Shown: positions 35,776 through 43,812 of the stretch, piece by piece
Position numbering within the stretch: position 1 is the stretch's first letter
Layout: every line of letters starts with the position of its first letter
Assembly: GCA_964473455.1 (NCBI GenBank)
Contig: CAYYQX010000001.1
Span: 140,918-204,917 of the forward strand
Source of the DNA: JALELF01 sp964473455
GTDB lineage: Bacteria > Bacillota_I > Bacilli_A > RF39 > UBA660
Direction: 5' to 3'
Length of the DNA: 64,000 bases
Notes under the pieces: model-generated
The model's input: the letters and a program-made list of their open reading frames with translations, nothing else
What the model was told of the DNA's origin: nothing
Database searches by the model: none
Program-made: the position numbers and the translations under genes

Positions 35776-36255
35776 TTAAATATGCTTCATCACTTCCAAA
35801 TTTCTGTCTGAATAATTATTTCTATAATAAAAACTCTTAGCCTTTTCGTTATAACCAAAAACTTCTATTAATATTGCCTTACAGCCAACCAATTTAAAAT
35901 GAGTTTCCATCTCATCCATTAATTGTCTTCCTATTCCTTTTGCTCTACAATTACTAGAAACAATTAATTCTGTTATTCTTCCTCGTTTTGGCGCTCTAAA
36001 CTCATAAGTGTTTTGTTCTTCATTATTAATTAAGCCTACTATTAACCCAATAGCTTTGTCATTTTCAACAGCTAAAAACATTTTACCTTCAAAATCATTT
36101 ATTTCTTTTATAGTCTTTTTAAATTCAATCTCCCTGTATTCATCATTAATTATGTTGTAGCCATCTTTATCTATTGAAACTATATATTCTTGTAATTCAA
36201 CCAATAAATCTTTTATGTCTTCGTCATATTTTGTATTATAATCAATTATATTCAT
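35776..36255 (-). CDS. GNAT-family N-acetyltransferase
   Basis: 159 aa. The acetyl-CoA pyrophosphate-binding motif is SNCRAKGIGRQLMDEME (R/QxxGxG/A), followed by the beta5/alpha4 part LIEVFGYNEKAKSFYYRNNY. Substrate unknown. Most distal gene of the cassette array; its stop is a few bases before the left half of repeat copy 1. Confidence 0.88.
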   Translation of the reverse strand: MNIIDYNTKYDEDIKDLLVELQEYIVSIDKDGYNIINDEYREIEFKKTIKEINDFEGKMFLAVENDKAIGLIVGLINNEEQNTYEFRAPKRGRITELIVSSNCRAKGIGRQLMDEMETHFKLVGCKAILIEVFGYNEKAKSFYYRNNYSDRNLEVMKHI

Positions 36256-36273
36256 TATTGCACCTCTATATTT

Positions 36274-36357
36274 ATTATATCAAAAAACTTGATATTCTCA
36301 TACCAAGTTCAACTAATTCATATTTGGCATGGAATCAAAGGGGATTCCCAAATTTTT
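36274..36357 (-). repeat. Cassette repeat copy 2 (left half + right half)
   Basis: Minus strand: GGGAATCCCCTTTGATTCC hairpin ending in TGCCA (36325-36329), a linker, terminator stem AACTTGGTAT-GAAA-ATATCAAGTT with T6, and extended -10 TGATATAAT (-10 at 36274-36279) for the GNAT gene. The previous gene's stop directly abuts the left half. Confidence 0.9.
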
Positions 36358-36932
36358 TATTTCTTATTTTCCACTACAGCTTTTTTATATTTATCATATT
36401 CTTTTCGTAAATAATCAAAGGTAACTTCTTTTTTTAATACGACAGGTAATTTCAATAAATATTCATAAATTGGCTTTTCATCTCTATATGTTTTCTTATT
36501 TTCCCAATAATATTTGGCATTTATTATTGTATCGTAGTTTGACCATCCTCTTATTAAATTCATATCATGTTTTTCATAATAATCATATTCTACTTCATAG
36601 ACTTTAAAGAATTCAAAATCCAATTCCTTTTTTTCAATAAATTGAAATAATCCTTCAATATCAAAAGCAAAAAAGGATTGGAATCGAGATAGTTTATCAG
36701 GATAGTTAATTATTCTTTCATATTCAAATATAATATCCATCCCACTACTTTTTGTATCGTATTCATTTAAAAAGTAACGTCTACCATGGAGTGATAACTT
36801 GTCATCATATCTTTTTTTAATAATTTCTAAATTTTCTTTAAATACTGGCTTCAAATAGTCATATTTGTCTATATACTCTATTTTTTGATTTTCTTGTAAT
36901 AAACCGCTTCTATCAATATGATAAAGTTTCAT
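36357..36932 (-). CDS. Hypothetical protein, possibly DUF2441-like
   Basis: 191 aa, soluble. The layout (KLYHIDRSG near the start, LSLHGRRYFLN, then KLSRFQSFFAFD) recalls DUF2441-type proteins, some of which are considered ADP-ribosyltransferase-like, but I am not certain. ATG 36932 with GTGGTG; upstream GTG rejected. Expressed from the extended -10 of repeat copy 3. Confidence 0.55.
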   Translation of the reverse strand: MKLYHIDRSGLLQENQKIEYIDKYDYLKPVFKENLEIIKKRYDDKLSLHGRRYFLNEYDTKSSGMDIIFEYERIINYPDKLSRFQSFFAFDIEGLFQFIEKKELDFEFFKVYEVEYDYYEKHDMNLIRGWSNYDTIINAKYYWENKKTYRDEKPIYEYLLKLPVVLKKEVTFDYLRKEYDKYKKAVVENKK

Positions 36933-36954
36933 ATTTTTCACCACTTTCTCTTTT

Positions 36955-37036
36955 ATTATAACAAAAAACTTGATATTTTCATACCAAGTTCGACTAATTC
37001 ATATTTGGCATGGAATCAAAGGGGTTTCCCAAATTT
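36955..37036 (-). repeat. Cassette repeat copy 3
   Basis: Same unit as copy 2 with changes: GGGAAACCCC (one broken pair), TTAGTCGAAC in the linker, and extended -10 TGTTATAAT (-10 at 36955-36960). Confidence 0.9.
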
Positions 37037-37423
37037 TCATTTATCTTTTTTTTCGATCTTTATATGCTTAGCCATATCACCAATTCTTATTGTCTTATCG
37101 CCATCACCAGAAATTTCTGTCGGCTCAATTTCTAGTTTTTTCTGTTTAGAACCAAAGATGTTATTTGAAAATATAGAAGACATATATTCTGATATATATG
37201 CTGTTTCACAAACACACATTTTTTCATAAACTTCAGTAACGTTTAATCTAGCTTTTACTATTTCTAGATTGCCTAAATTTTCTTTTGTTTCAGGGTCTAT
37301 AATAGTTTCTCCTTTGCCGATAATTTGCATCATATCGCCTCGGGATATACCATTATTTGAACCACCATTTACTATTAACGAAGTATCATTAATTATTTTT
37401 ATTACTTTAAAATCATTGCTCAT
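37037..37423 (-). CDS. Hypothetical protein with a FlgT-C-like beta domain
   Basis: 128 aa from ATG 37423 (GGAGGGAAAG upstream). The pattern VNGGSNNGISRGDMMQII and DPETKENLGNLEIVKARLNVTEVYEKM resembles small beta-barrel domains seen at the C-terminus of FlgT-like proteins. A Cys-x-Cys and a basic C-terminus follow. Overlaps its partner by 11 nt. Function unknown. Confidence 0.55.
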   Translation of the reverse strand: MSNDFKVIKIINDTSLIVNGGSNNGISRGDMMQIIGKGETIIDPETKENLGNLEIVKARLNVTEVYEKMCVCETAYISEYMSSIFSNNIFGSKQKKLEIEPTEISGDGDKTIRIGDMAKHIKIEKKDK

Positions 37424-37847
37424 TTTCTTTCCCTCCATTTATATTACCTATGAAATTTTTAATAATTGTATTAGTCACTTGCAATTTCTGTTCTTTTGTA
37501 ATTTTGTCAAATGATATTAATACAGCCATAGTATCAAAAAAAAATTTTTGAAGCATTTCATTTTTATATATTTCGTTTTTTAACTCTATTTGATTTTCTT
37601 TAAAATTATTACTTAAAGCTTGATAATTCATATATTGTTTTTCATATTCTTTATAAAATTTGTTTACATTTATAACATATATTATCCCATTAATAATCAA
37701 ACCCAAAATAATTGAACCAATAATAAATGTTATCTTGTAAGAATCAGGAATCTTATTCCAAAAACTAAACAAAGCAAGAACATTTACTATTGATATAATA
37801 AATGTTATCTTCCCTGTAAAAAAACGAGGTTTTTCTCTTATAACCAT
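37413..37847 (-). CDS. Hypothetical membrane protein with coiled-coil tail
   Basis: 144 aa. Two transmembrane helices (residues about 12-30 and 38-60) and a cytoplasmic coiled-coil/helical tail (64-144). It overlaps the following gene, making a two-gene cassette. A TATAAT -10 lies about 60 bp upstream. Not recognised. Confidence 0.6.
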   Translation of the reverse strand: MVIREKPRFFTGKITFIISIVNVLALFSFWNKIPDSYKITFIIGSIILGLIINGIIYVINVNKFYKEYEKQYMNYQALSNNFKENQIELKNEIYKNEMLQKFFFDTMAVLISFDKITKEQKLQVTNTIIKNFIGNINGGKENEQ

Positions 37848-38158
37848 AAAATCACCTACTGTATTAAAACTTTAATATCCTTTTTCTTTATATATCGATA
37901 TTATATCATTTTTACATAATATAATCCATACTTTCTATTTGCAAAGTTTCAATTCATAGACTTATGTTCTTCTATGGTTTTCTTAGACAATACTTTTTTC
38001 ACTTCTCGTTATTATAATAAAAAGTATGATACTCCATTACCATTGTAATTCCGTACCTTTTTAATATTCCAGCCCATATTTGCTTGAAACTTTTAATTAT
38101 ATTGTAAAATTAAATATGAACGTGGATTTCCAAGTTTTACAATATTTATTTTCAAATA
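37848..38158. other. 311-bp gap: no intact gene; promoter and ORF fragments
   Basis: Contains a -10 (TATAAT) for the gene at 37413, and an inverted-repeat element at 38102-38142. On the minus strand there are only short open frames (17-21 codons, such as one starting MGWNIKKVRNYNGNG) that look like decayed coding remnants. No RNA gene seen. Confidence 0.4.
38102..38142 (-). repeat. Inverted repeat, possible degenerate cassette junction
   Basis: Outer arms TTGTAAAA (38102-38109) and TTTTACAA (38135-38142), inner near-palindrome AACGTGGATTTCCAAGTT (38119-38136). The minus-strand reading AACTTGGAAATCC mixes motifs of the right half (AACTTGG) and left half (GGAATCC), and it is followed by a -10 (TATAAT). 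Confidence 0.45.
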
Positions 38159-38653
38159 TTAATGTTCTAAATGTTTATGCACTGAATGGGGTAATATTTC
38201 AATCTTTTCATCTAAAGATAAGTCATCTCTTTTAATGATGTGTGCAATGCATGATTTCTTAATTTTAGCTTTATTTTTAATTAAATAGTCAGCTGATGGT
38301 TTCATATATTGAACTATCATTTCAAAGGAACATTTTTCTTCTTCTAATAAAGATAATATTTGTTCATAAGATAATTCCTTTAATATTTTTATCTTATTTG
38401 TTGTAAAATAATATCCTTTTTCATACCCGTCATTTCTGGCTTTGAATTTACATATCTCACCAAGAGGTGTAACTATACAAACTCTAATATTTTTACTATT
38501 ACTAAAATTAATTAGTGTTGAACTTATATGCTCTGCATAATGAAACCATTCCCAATTATCAATGTTATCGGTTTGATACGTTTTCCCTATCTCAAATTGA
38601 TAACCGCCATATCCCATAAATTCGCTGTCAAAAGCTTTATAGTATTTAATCAT
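38159..38653 (-). CDS. Hypothetical protein, DUF7666-like N-terminal domain
   Basis: 164 aa. The opening KYYKAFDSEFMGYGGYQFEIGK, quoted as the pattern YKAFD...YQFEIGKTYQ then WFHYAEHI, resembles phage- and cassette-borne DUF7666-type domains. The last 60 residues are helical repeats. Ribosome site TTGGAGGT. It is preceded by a left half without a matching right half. Confidence 0.55.
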   Translation of the reverse strand: MIKYYKAFDSEFMGYGGYQFEIGKTYQTDNIDNWEWFHYAEHISSTLINFSNSKNIRVCIVTPLGEICKFKARNDGYEKGYYFTTNKIKILKELSYEQILSLLEEEKCSFEMIVQYMKPSADYLIKNKAKIKKSCIAHIIKRDDLSLDEKIEILPHSVHKHLEH

Positions 38654-38735
38654 TTAGTACCTCCAATATACAACTATATTTTACTTTATCTTTCAATCAA
38701 TCAAATATAAGCATATTGTTTTTCTTTTTTCCACC

Positions 38736-38765
38736 GCATGGAATCAAAGGGGATTCCCAAATTTT
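38736..38765 (-). repeat. Cassette repeat copy 4 (left half only)
   Basis: GGGAATCCCCTTTGATTCC ending in ATGC, then an unrelated right side beginning GGTGGAAAAAAG. The break point is inside TGCCA, the point where the two halves join in the other copies. The upstream gene stops at 38764, inside the element. Confidence 0.85.
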
Positions 38766-39165
38766 ACATTTTTTTGTGATTATTTATATCGTTTAAACCT
38801 TCTTCATCAACAATACCAAATGTCTCTCTCAAAAAGTCCATTTCACTATGTTTTAAATTAGAAAATACAGCTCTATTTATTAAAACACCAGTGTGTTTGT
38901 TAAATCTCCAAGGAATATATTTATTTTCCTCGTAGACATTTAGATTACCATCAACAATTTGGGTACCTATAATCTTGCATTGAGTTGCATAGGCCTCTTT
39001 GCTTTCTTTTCCTTCATAATCTACAATTAGATTAAATCCGTAATGCTCTGTACCAAGCATAACACCGTTATCTAAAGAAAGATTTTCTTCATTAGTAATC
39101 ATCACGTTATCTTTAGTACTTAGTTTTAATGTAATTGGATCTAACATTTTTGGTTCTAAAATCAT
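38764..39165 (-). CDS. Hypothetical protein (cassette gene)
   Basis: 133 aa, soluble, beta-rich N-terminal half and helical C-terminus. No family recognised. ATG 39165 follows AGAGGTG and lies about 20 bp after the extended -10 of repeat copy 5. Its TAA directly adjoins the left half of copy 4. Confidence 0.6.
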   Translation of the reverse strand: MILEPKMLDPITLKLSTKDNVMITNEENLSLDNGVMLGTEHYGFNLIVDYEGKESKEAYATQCKIIGTQIVDGNLNVYEENKYIPWRFNKHTGVLINRAVFSNLKHSEMDFLRETFGIVDEEGLNDINNHKKM

Positions 39166-39184
39166 TATAAACACCTCTATAATA

Positions 39185-39267
39185 ATTATATCAAAAAACT
39201 TGATATTTAGATACCAAGTTCAACTAATTTATATATGGCATGGAATCAAAGGGGATTCCCAAATTTT
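39185..39267 (-). repeat. Cassette repeat copy 5
   Basis: Left half perfect; junction TGCCA then TATATAAATTAG (AATATGAATTAG elsewhere). Terminator stem AACTTGGTAT / ATATCAAGTT is conserved but the loop is CTAA instead of GAAA. Extended -10 TGATATAAT (-10 at 39185-39190). Confidence 0.9.
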
Positions 39268-39290
39268 TAATTTACTCTATATTTTTTGCA

Positions 39291-40310
39291 TTATAATAAA
39301 TTTTTCATATCATAATCAACTTTATATATAGTATTGTCTAAATAACTAACAATCACTAGTTCTTTATCAGTATTATATATAAATGTAGCAGCAGTAATAC
39401 TATTATCATCCTCGATGGTCATATTTCTAATTGATAATTTATAATCATCTGTATGATACTGTAAAATCTTTAAGATATCTTCTTTATTCTCTATTTTTAA
39501 TTTTTCTAAAAGGTCTTCACTTTTTTGCAATCTGAATTTTGTATTTGACCCAGGCTCCGCAATTGGGAATCCTACTTCTTTTCTAGTAAGATGATTGGAG
39601 TGAGCAAACTTATCTTTGACTTCTAATACAGATAAATTATTTAGTCTCCATTCAATTGAATAAGCTCTTTTGGCGTTTGTATCAATAATATTAACATTAC
39701 AGCCGCTCGCTGCATCCTCAATATTTAAATGTTCTAATACTTCTTCTATATTTTTACATTCAATTAAATTTCTTAAGATAAACCATGTAGGAATGCCGTT
39801 AATATTTTTATGGTGAATATATATATAATTACAAGTAAAAATTAAACCATGACTATTCCAGCTGAAAGTAGAACCTGGCAATGTATCATTACAATAATAT
39901 TCACAAAAGAAGCCATAATTCGTTATATACTTTATTAAACCTGTATTTTTTAATGAATAAGGTCCGTCTTCGTTATGACCTCCAATTATTTTGTTACCAA
40001 TCTTTGCTATAACATCAGTACATCTTTCCCTTTCAGTATATATTTCATAACAAATAAATAATAAATAAGCATCTCTGTCTACTTTTGCCCCATCAGCTTT
40101 ACCATAAGCTTCTTGCAAATATTCGGGATACAATTTTTCTAGCTTTCCTTTTACTATATTCAAAGTGTCTTTTATTAAAGTGTTTTCAAGTAATTCTCTT
40201 GTTATTTTGCAGTTTTCTTGTATATCATCCTTATAAATTTCACCCAATTTATATGAACGTGAATACAAATCACCCTCAACTTGACCAATATATAACTTAT
40301 CAAATCTCAT
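39291..40310 (-). CDS. C45-family Ntn hydrolase (acyl-CoA:6-APA acyltransferase-like)
   Basis: 339 aa. A candidate nucleophile Cys is in RERCTDVIA, followed by GGHNEDGPYS, as in the autoprocessed C45 peptidases/acyltransferases; a later NCNVNIIDT-like strand (CNVNIIDTNAKRAYSIEW) matches the family core. The family acts on amide bonds such as those of beta-lactams or peptides. First gene after tRNA-Trp, with an about 10-nt leader from the right half at 40326. Confidence 0.8.
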   Translation of the reverse strand: MRFDKLYIGQVEGDLYSRSYKLGEIYKDDIQENCKITRELLENTLIKDTLNIVKGKLEKLYPEYLQEAYGKADGAKVDRDAYLLFICYEIYTERERCTDVIAKIGNKIIGGHNEDGPYSLKNTGLIKYITNYGFFCEYYCNDTLPGSTFSWNSHGLIFTCNYIYIHHKNINGIPTWFILRNLIECKNIEEVLEHLNIEDAASGCNVNIIDTNAKRAYSIEWRLNNLSVLEVKDKFAHSNHLTRKEVGFPIAEPGSNTKFRLQKSEDLLEKLKIENKEDILKILQYHTDDYKLSIRNMTIEDDNSITAATFIYNTDKELVIVSYLDNTIYKVDYDMKNLL

Positions 40311-40325
40311 ACTATCACCACCATT

Positions 40326-40376
40326 ATTATATCAAAAAACTTGATATTTTCATACCAAGTTCAACTAATTCATATT
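40326..40376 (-). repeat. Cassette repeat copy 6 (right half only, fused to tRNA-Trp)
   Basis: Begins immediately after the encoded CCA of tRNA-Trp: AATATGAATTAGTTG, then terminator AACTTGGTAT-GAAA-ATATCAAGTT with T6 and extended -10 TGATATAAT (40326-40331). It is the terminator of tRNA-Trp and the promoter of the C45 gene. Confidence 0.9.
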
Positions 40377-40450
40377 TGGCAGGGGCGGAGAGAATTGAAC
40401 TCCCAACCACGGTTTTGGAGACCGCTATTATACCATTTAACTACGCCCCT
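40377..40450 (-). tRNA. tRNA-Trp (CCA)
   Basis: 74 nt with encoded CCA. Acceptor AGGGGCG/CGCCCCT, discriminator G, anticodon stem GCGGT/ACCGT with loop CTCCAAA (anticodon CCA), T-arm GGGAGTTCAATTCTC. Its last bases, TGCCA, are shared with the left halves of the nearby repeats. Confidence 0.95.
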
Positions 40451-40468
40451 AAAAAATGCAGCAAATAA

Positions 40469-40497
40469 AGTTTATCATACCCATATACAAAAGTCAA
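40469..40497 (-). promoter_or_regulatory. Putative tRNA-Trp promoter
   Basis: Minus strand: TTGACT (40492-40497), 17 bp, TAAACT (40469-40474); divergent from prsA. Confidence 0.55.
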
Positions 40498-40544
40498 AAA
40501 CTATTATATAATATTTCTAGGTTTTTAAATTAAAGGAGAATAAA

Positions 40545-41501
40545 ATGAAAAAAACAATTATTATAGGTCTTATTGCAGTAATACTTTTAACAGGATGTAC
40601 AAGAATTCCGACAATGGAAAACGGAGATGAAATTGTTGCCGAAATAGATGGAAAACAAATTTCAACATCCGAACTATATAACGAAATAAAAGAAGATTAC
40701 GGAACAAATTATCTTATCAATATGCTAGATAATTATATCTTATCAAAAGAATTTTCCGATGAAGATGAAGCAACAACTTACGCTGAAGAAACTTACGCAT
40801 ATTATGAAACTTATTACAAAAGCTTAGATCAAGATTTTGAAGAACTAGTAATCACTAATTATGGTAGTGTAGCTTCATTTAAAAGTCTACTAATAAATGA
40901 TTATAAAAGAGAACAAGTAGCTAAAAAATATGTCAAAAACAACTTAACAGAAGAAGAAAAGAATGCATACTATGAGAGTGACATTTATGGAACAATGACA
41001 GTTAGACATATTTTAATAATACCAGACACTACAAGTACTATGACAGATGCTGAAAAAGCTACCGCTGAAGAAGAAGCGTTCAATACAGCAAAAGAACTAA
41101 TAAACAAACTAAATAACGGTGAAGACTTTAGTACTCTTGCAACAACATACTCAGAAGATACAGGAACAGCTTCCAATGGAGGCTTATTTGAAAACTTCAG
41201 TAAAGATACAACCGATTCAGCATTTTGGCAAGCATCATACAATCTAGAAGATAATAAATATACATTAACCCCTGTTGAAAGTACTTATGGTTATCACATA
41301 ATACTTAAAATTAGTTCAAGCGAAAAGCCATCAATAGAAGAAGCTTTAGAAACTATTGAAAATGCTTTAGTTGATGAAAAAATGAGTGAAGATAACGCTA
41401 TTGATAAATACTGGGTTGAAATAAGAAAAAGCTATAATTTAACAATATATGATACAGATATTCAGTCTTCTTATAATGAAACGATCAATACAATAGAATA
41501 A
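40545..41501 (+). CDS. prsA: PrsA-like foldase lipoprotein (parvulin peptidyl-prolyl isomerase)
   Basis: 318 aa. Lipobox LLTGC, an N-terminal SurA-like chaperone region (EIVAEIDGKQISTSELYNEI), a parvulin domain (about residues 150-255: VRHILI, EDFSTLATTYSED, SNGGLFENF, YGYHIILK) and a helical C-terminus. Assists folding of secreted proteins outside the membrane. Ribosome site AAAGGAG. Confidence 0.93.
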   Translation: MKKTIIIGLIAVILLTGCTRIPTMENGDEIVAEIDGKQISTSELYNEIKEDYGTNYLINMLDNYILSKEFSDEDEATTYAEETYAYYETYYKSLDQDFEELVITNYGSVASFKSLLINDYKREQVAKKYVKNNLTEEEKNAYYESDIYGTMTVRHILIIPDTTSTMTDAEKATAEEEAFNTAKELINKLNNGEDFSTLATTYSEDTGTASNGGLFENFSKDTTDSAFWQASYNLEDNKYTLTPVESTYGYHIILKISSSEKPSIEEALETIENALVDEKMSEDNAIDKYWVEIRKSYNLTIYDTDIQSSYNETINTIE

Positions 41502-41510
41502 ATGTTAAAT

Positions 41511-41541
41511 AAAACATATCAAAATAATTGATATGTTTTTT
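41511..41541. terminator. Bidirectional terminator between prsA and the FMN-binding gene
   Basis: AAAACATATCA / TGATATGTTTT arms, 7-nt loop, A- and T-runs outside. Confidence 0.8.
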
Positions 41542-42037
41542 AATTACCCCTTAATTTATTTATATCTATTTGAACTCTTCTATCGCAGTCAGTATTAATG
41601 GTATCTCTTTTATATATTTCAAGTGGCAATACCTGAAAAAAGCGATATACAGGAAAATCATTTTTCATAAAGTTTTCTGGCTCTGCCTCCCACTCTTTTC
41701 TTTCAATAGGATCTGGGAAAACATGCGCATAATATATATTTACAATCTCTGGCAATTTTTCTTTTTCAACCTCACCAACCAGTCCTTTTATTTGAAGTCC
41801 ATCAACCTCGCTTACTCTTCTTGTTGAATCAAAAATAGTAAAAGCAACATAAGGGTTTTCTTTAATATGCTCAATGTGTTTAGAATCTATTGCTGTTACA
41901 AAATAAAAATTATAATCCACATCAAACGCATATGAAAGAGGTGTTGCCCAAATTTCTCCACTACTATTACTTGTTGCTAAAGAAAAAAATCGATTCTCTT
42001 TAATAATATTTCTTGTAAGTTCATAAATGTCTGTCAT
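41540..42037 (-). CDS. Pyridoxamine 5'-phosphate oxidase-family (FMN-binding split-barrel) protein
   Basis: 165 aa. Typical start IKENRFFSLATSNSSGEIWATPLSYAFD and a second strand with VAFTIFD. The family binds flavin or heme and often acts on small molecules. It overlaps the end of the EtfBA fusion gene by 4 nt (ATGA), so the two are coupled and may share a flavin-dependent role. Confidence 0.8.
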   Translation of the reverse strand: MTDIYELTRNIIKENRFFSLATSNSSGEIWATPLSYAFDVDYNFYFVTAIDSKHIEHIKENPYVAFTIFDSTRRVSEVDGLQIKGLVGEVEKEKLPEIVNIYYAHVFPDPIERKEWEAEPENFMKNDFPVYRFFQVLPLEIYKRDTINTDCDRRVQIDINKLRGN

Positions 42038-43770
42038 TTTTCCTCCATTTTTCTTATTATTAATGGGATAACTTCATTAATATCCCCCACTATTCCAAAA
42101 TTGGCATACTTAAATATTGGAGCTTCTTTATCAACATTGATAGCTATAATGACGTTACTATTTATGCCTATCATGTGTTCCATAGCTCCTGATATACCAC
42201 ACGCTAAATAAACATTTGGAGCTACATACTTGCCTGTCAATCCGACTTGACTTTGATAAGGTAAAACACCATTATCTACTGCTTTTCTAGAAGCTACTAC
42301 AACCCCATTTAATTTTTTTGCTAAAACTTCAAGAATTTCTTTATTCTTTACACCATTCCCGCAAGCTACAATAAACTTTGCCATACTTAAATTTTCATTT
42401 AAAATTACATCAGCTATTTTTACTTTAGATGCGTGATTGGTATATTTTTCATATCTAATTATTTCTCCAGTATTATTTTCATTATACATTAAATTAGAAA
42501 CTTTGCCAACAAAAGTTGCCATTTGTGGTCTTTTTACTTGGCAAATAATATCTGCCATTTTAGTTCCACCATAAACTATTCTTCTTTGTATAAGCAGTTT
42601 GTCAGAACTGATGCCAAAATCCGCACAATCTCCAGCTAATCCTGTATCTAATTTTCCAGCAATAAATGCAGATATTATTTTACTATTAAAAGTCTTGCCA
42701 AACAAGAAAATTTCCGGTTTTAAGTCAAGTACTAAATCAGTTAATATTTCAGCCTCCTGATAATAATCACTTTTTTTAACATAAAAAACTTTATTAGCGC
42801 CATATTTAAAGAATTCATTTAACAATACTTTATCTTCACTTATTACTACCGCTGTAATACCTTTGTTTAAACTTAAAGATAATTCATACGCCTTAGCTAA
42901 AAGTTCCAAAGATTTGGAACAAATCTTGTTATTACTAATTTCACAAAGAACAAAAATATCGTTTTCTTGATTTTTTATTGGTTCAAAAAAAACTCTTTTT
43001 TTATCTTCTTCTTTAACTAAACTGCTTTTGATAATCTCAGCCAATTTTTTTGTTTGCTCCTCTAAGCTTCCTTCAAAAAAAGTACAGGCCGAATTCTTTT
43101 CAACATTATTGATTGTTGCAACTCTTGTTGGCGAACCATTTATTCCACATAAGTTAGAATCTATTTTTAAATCAGTTGATGATAAAATTTTTATTTCTCT
43201 TTTTTCTGCCTTTAAAATATTGGCAATAGTTGAAATTCTAGGCTCATTTATATCCTTATGAACAGAGATTAAAGCGGGTAAAGTAAGCTCTACAATTAAG
43301 TAGCCTTCATCTATTATGCATTTACATTTTATTTTTTTATCAAACACTTCGGTTTCAACTACATTAATAGCCATAGGGATATCCAGTTTAGAAGCAAGCT
43401 CTACCGGGACCTGCCCTGTTGCACTATCTGTTGTATAATTACCACATATTATTAGATCATAGTTCATTACTGCTTTACTTAAAACATAAGAGGTTGCGAC
43501 AGTATCAGAACCTGCAAAAACACGATCACTTATCAATGTAACATTATCCGCTCCCATACTTAATGCATCTTTTAAAACATTAGATGAAGAAAGTACTCCC
43601 ATTGAAAAAACATCAACCGTTCCACCTACTTTTTCTTTTATTCTAAGAGCCTCTTCAAGTGCATTTTTATCTAATGGGTTAATAACACTCTTATTTTCTC
43701 TTATTATTTTGCCCGTAACATCAACAATCATTTTGCCTGGGACTGGCTTTACACAAACAGCTATAGTCAT
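42034..43770 (-). CDS. Fused electron transfer flavoprotein (EtfB-EtfA in one chain)
   Basis: 578 aa. Residues 1-about 255 are the beta subunit (MTIAVCVKPVPG, AMP-site region GADNVTLISDRVFAGSDTVATSYVL, CGNYTTDSATGQVP). Residues about 270-578 are the alpha subunit with the FAD domain: SRKAVDNGVLPYQSQVGLTGK, CGISGAMEHMIG, INVDKEAPIFKYANFGIVGD. ETF moves electrons between dehydrogenases and carriers. No acyl-CoA dehydrogenase or ETF-quinone gene adjoins it. No frameshift at the junction. Confidence 0.9.
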   Translation of the reverse strand: MTIAVCVKPVPGKMIVDVTGKIIRENKSVINPLDKNALEEALRIKEKVGGTVDVFSMGVLSSSNVLKDALSMGADNVTLISDRVFAGSDTVATSYVLSKAVMNYDLIICGNYTTDSATGQVPVELASKLDIPMAINVVETEVFDKKIKCKCIIDEGYLIVELTLPALISVHKDINEPRISTIANILKAEKREIKILSSTDLKIDSNLCGINGSPTRVATINNVEKNSACTFFEGSLEEQTKKLAEIIKSSLVKEEDKKRVFFEPIKNQENDIFVLCEISNNKICSKSLELLAKAYELSLSLNKGITAVVISEDKVLLNEFFKYGANKVFYVKKSDYYQEAEILTDLVLDLKPEIFLFGKTFNSKIISAFIAGKLDTGLAGDCADFGISSDKLLIQRRIVYGGTKMADIICQVKRPQMATFVGKVSNLMYNENNTGEIIRYEKYTNHASKVKIADVILNENLSMAKFIVACGNGVKNKEILEVLAKKLNGVVVASRKAVDNGVLPYQSQVGLTGKYVAPNVYLACGISGAMEHMIGINSNVIIAINVDKEAPIFKYANFGIVGDINEVIPLIIRKMEEK

Positions 43771-43812
43771 AAAATACCTCTATATAATAATTATACACTA
43801 ATTCAAAAAGTA

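Noticed and set aside
37848..38158. Intact small gene or transposase in the gap
   Set aside because: Only fragments of 17-21 codons with early stops; no recognisable transposase residues or terminal repeats.
35698..40376. CRISPR array
   Set aside because: The repeats are 0.4-1.8 kb apart with genes between them, contain terminators and promoters, and no cas genes are near.
35698..40450. Classical integron
   Set aside because: There is no integrase gene in the window and the repeats lack the attC consensus (RYYYAAC/GTTRRRY) pair. Cassette-like insertion remains possible by another recombinase.
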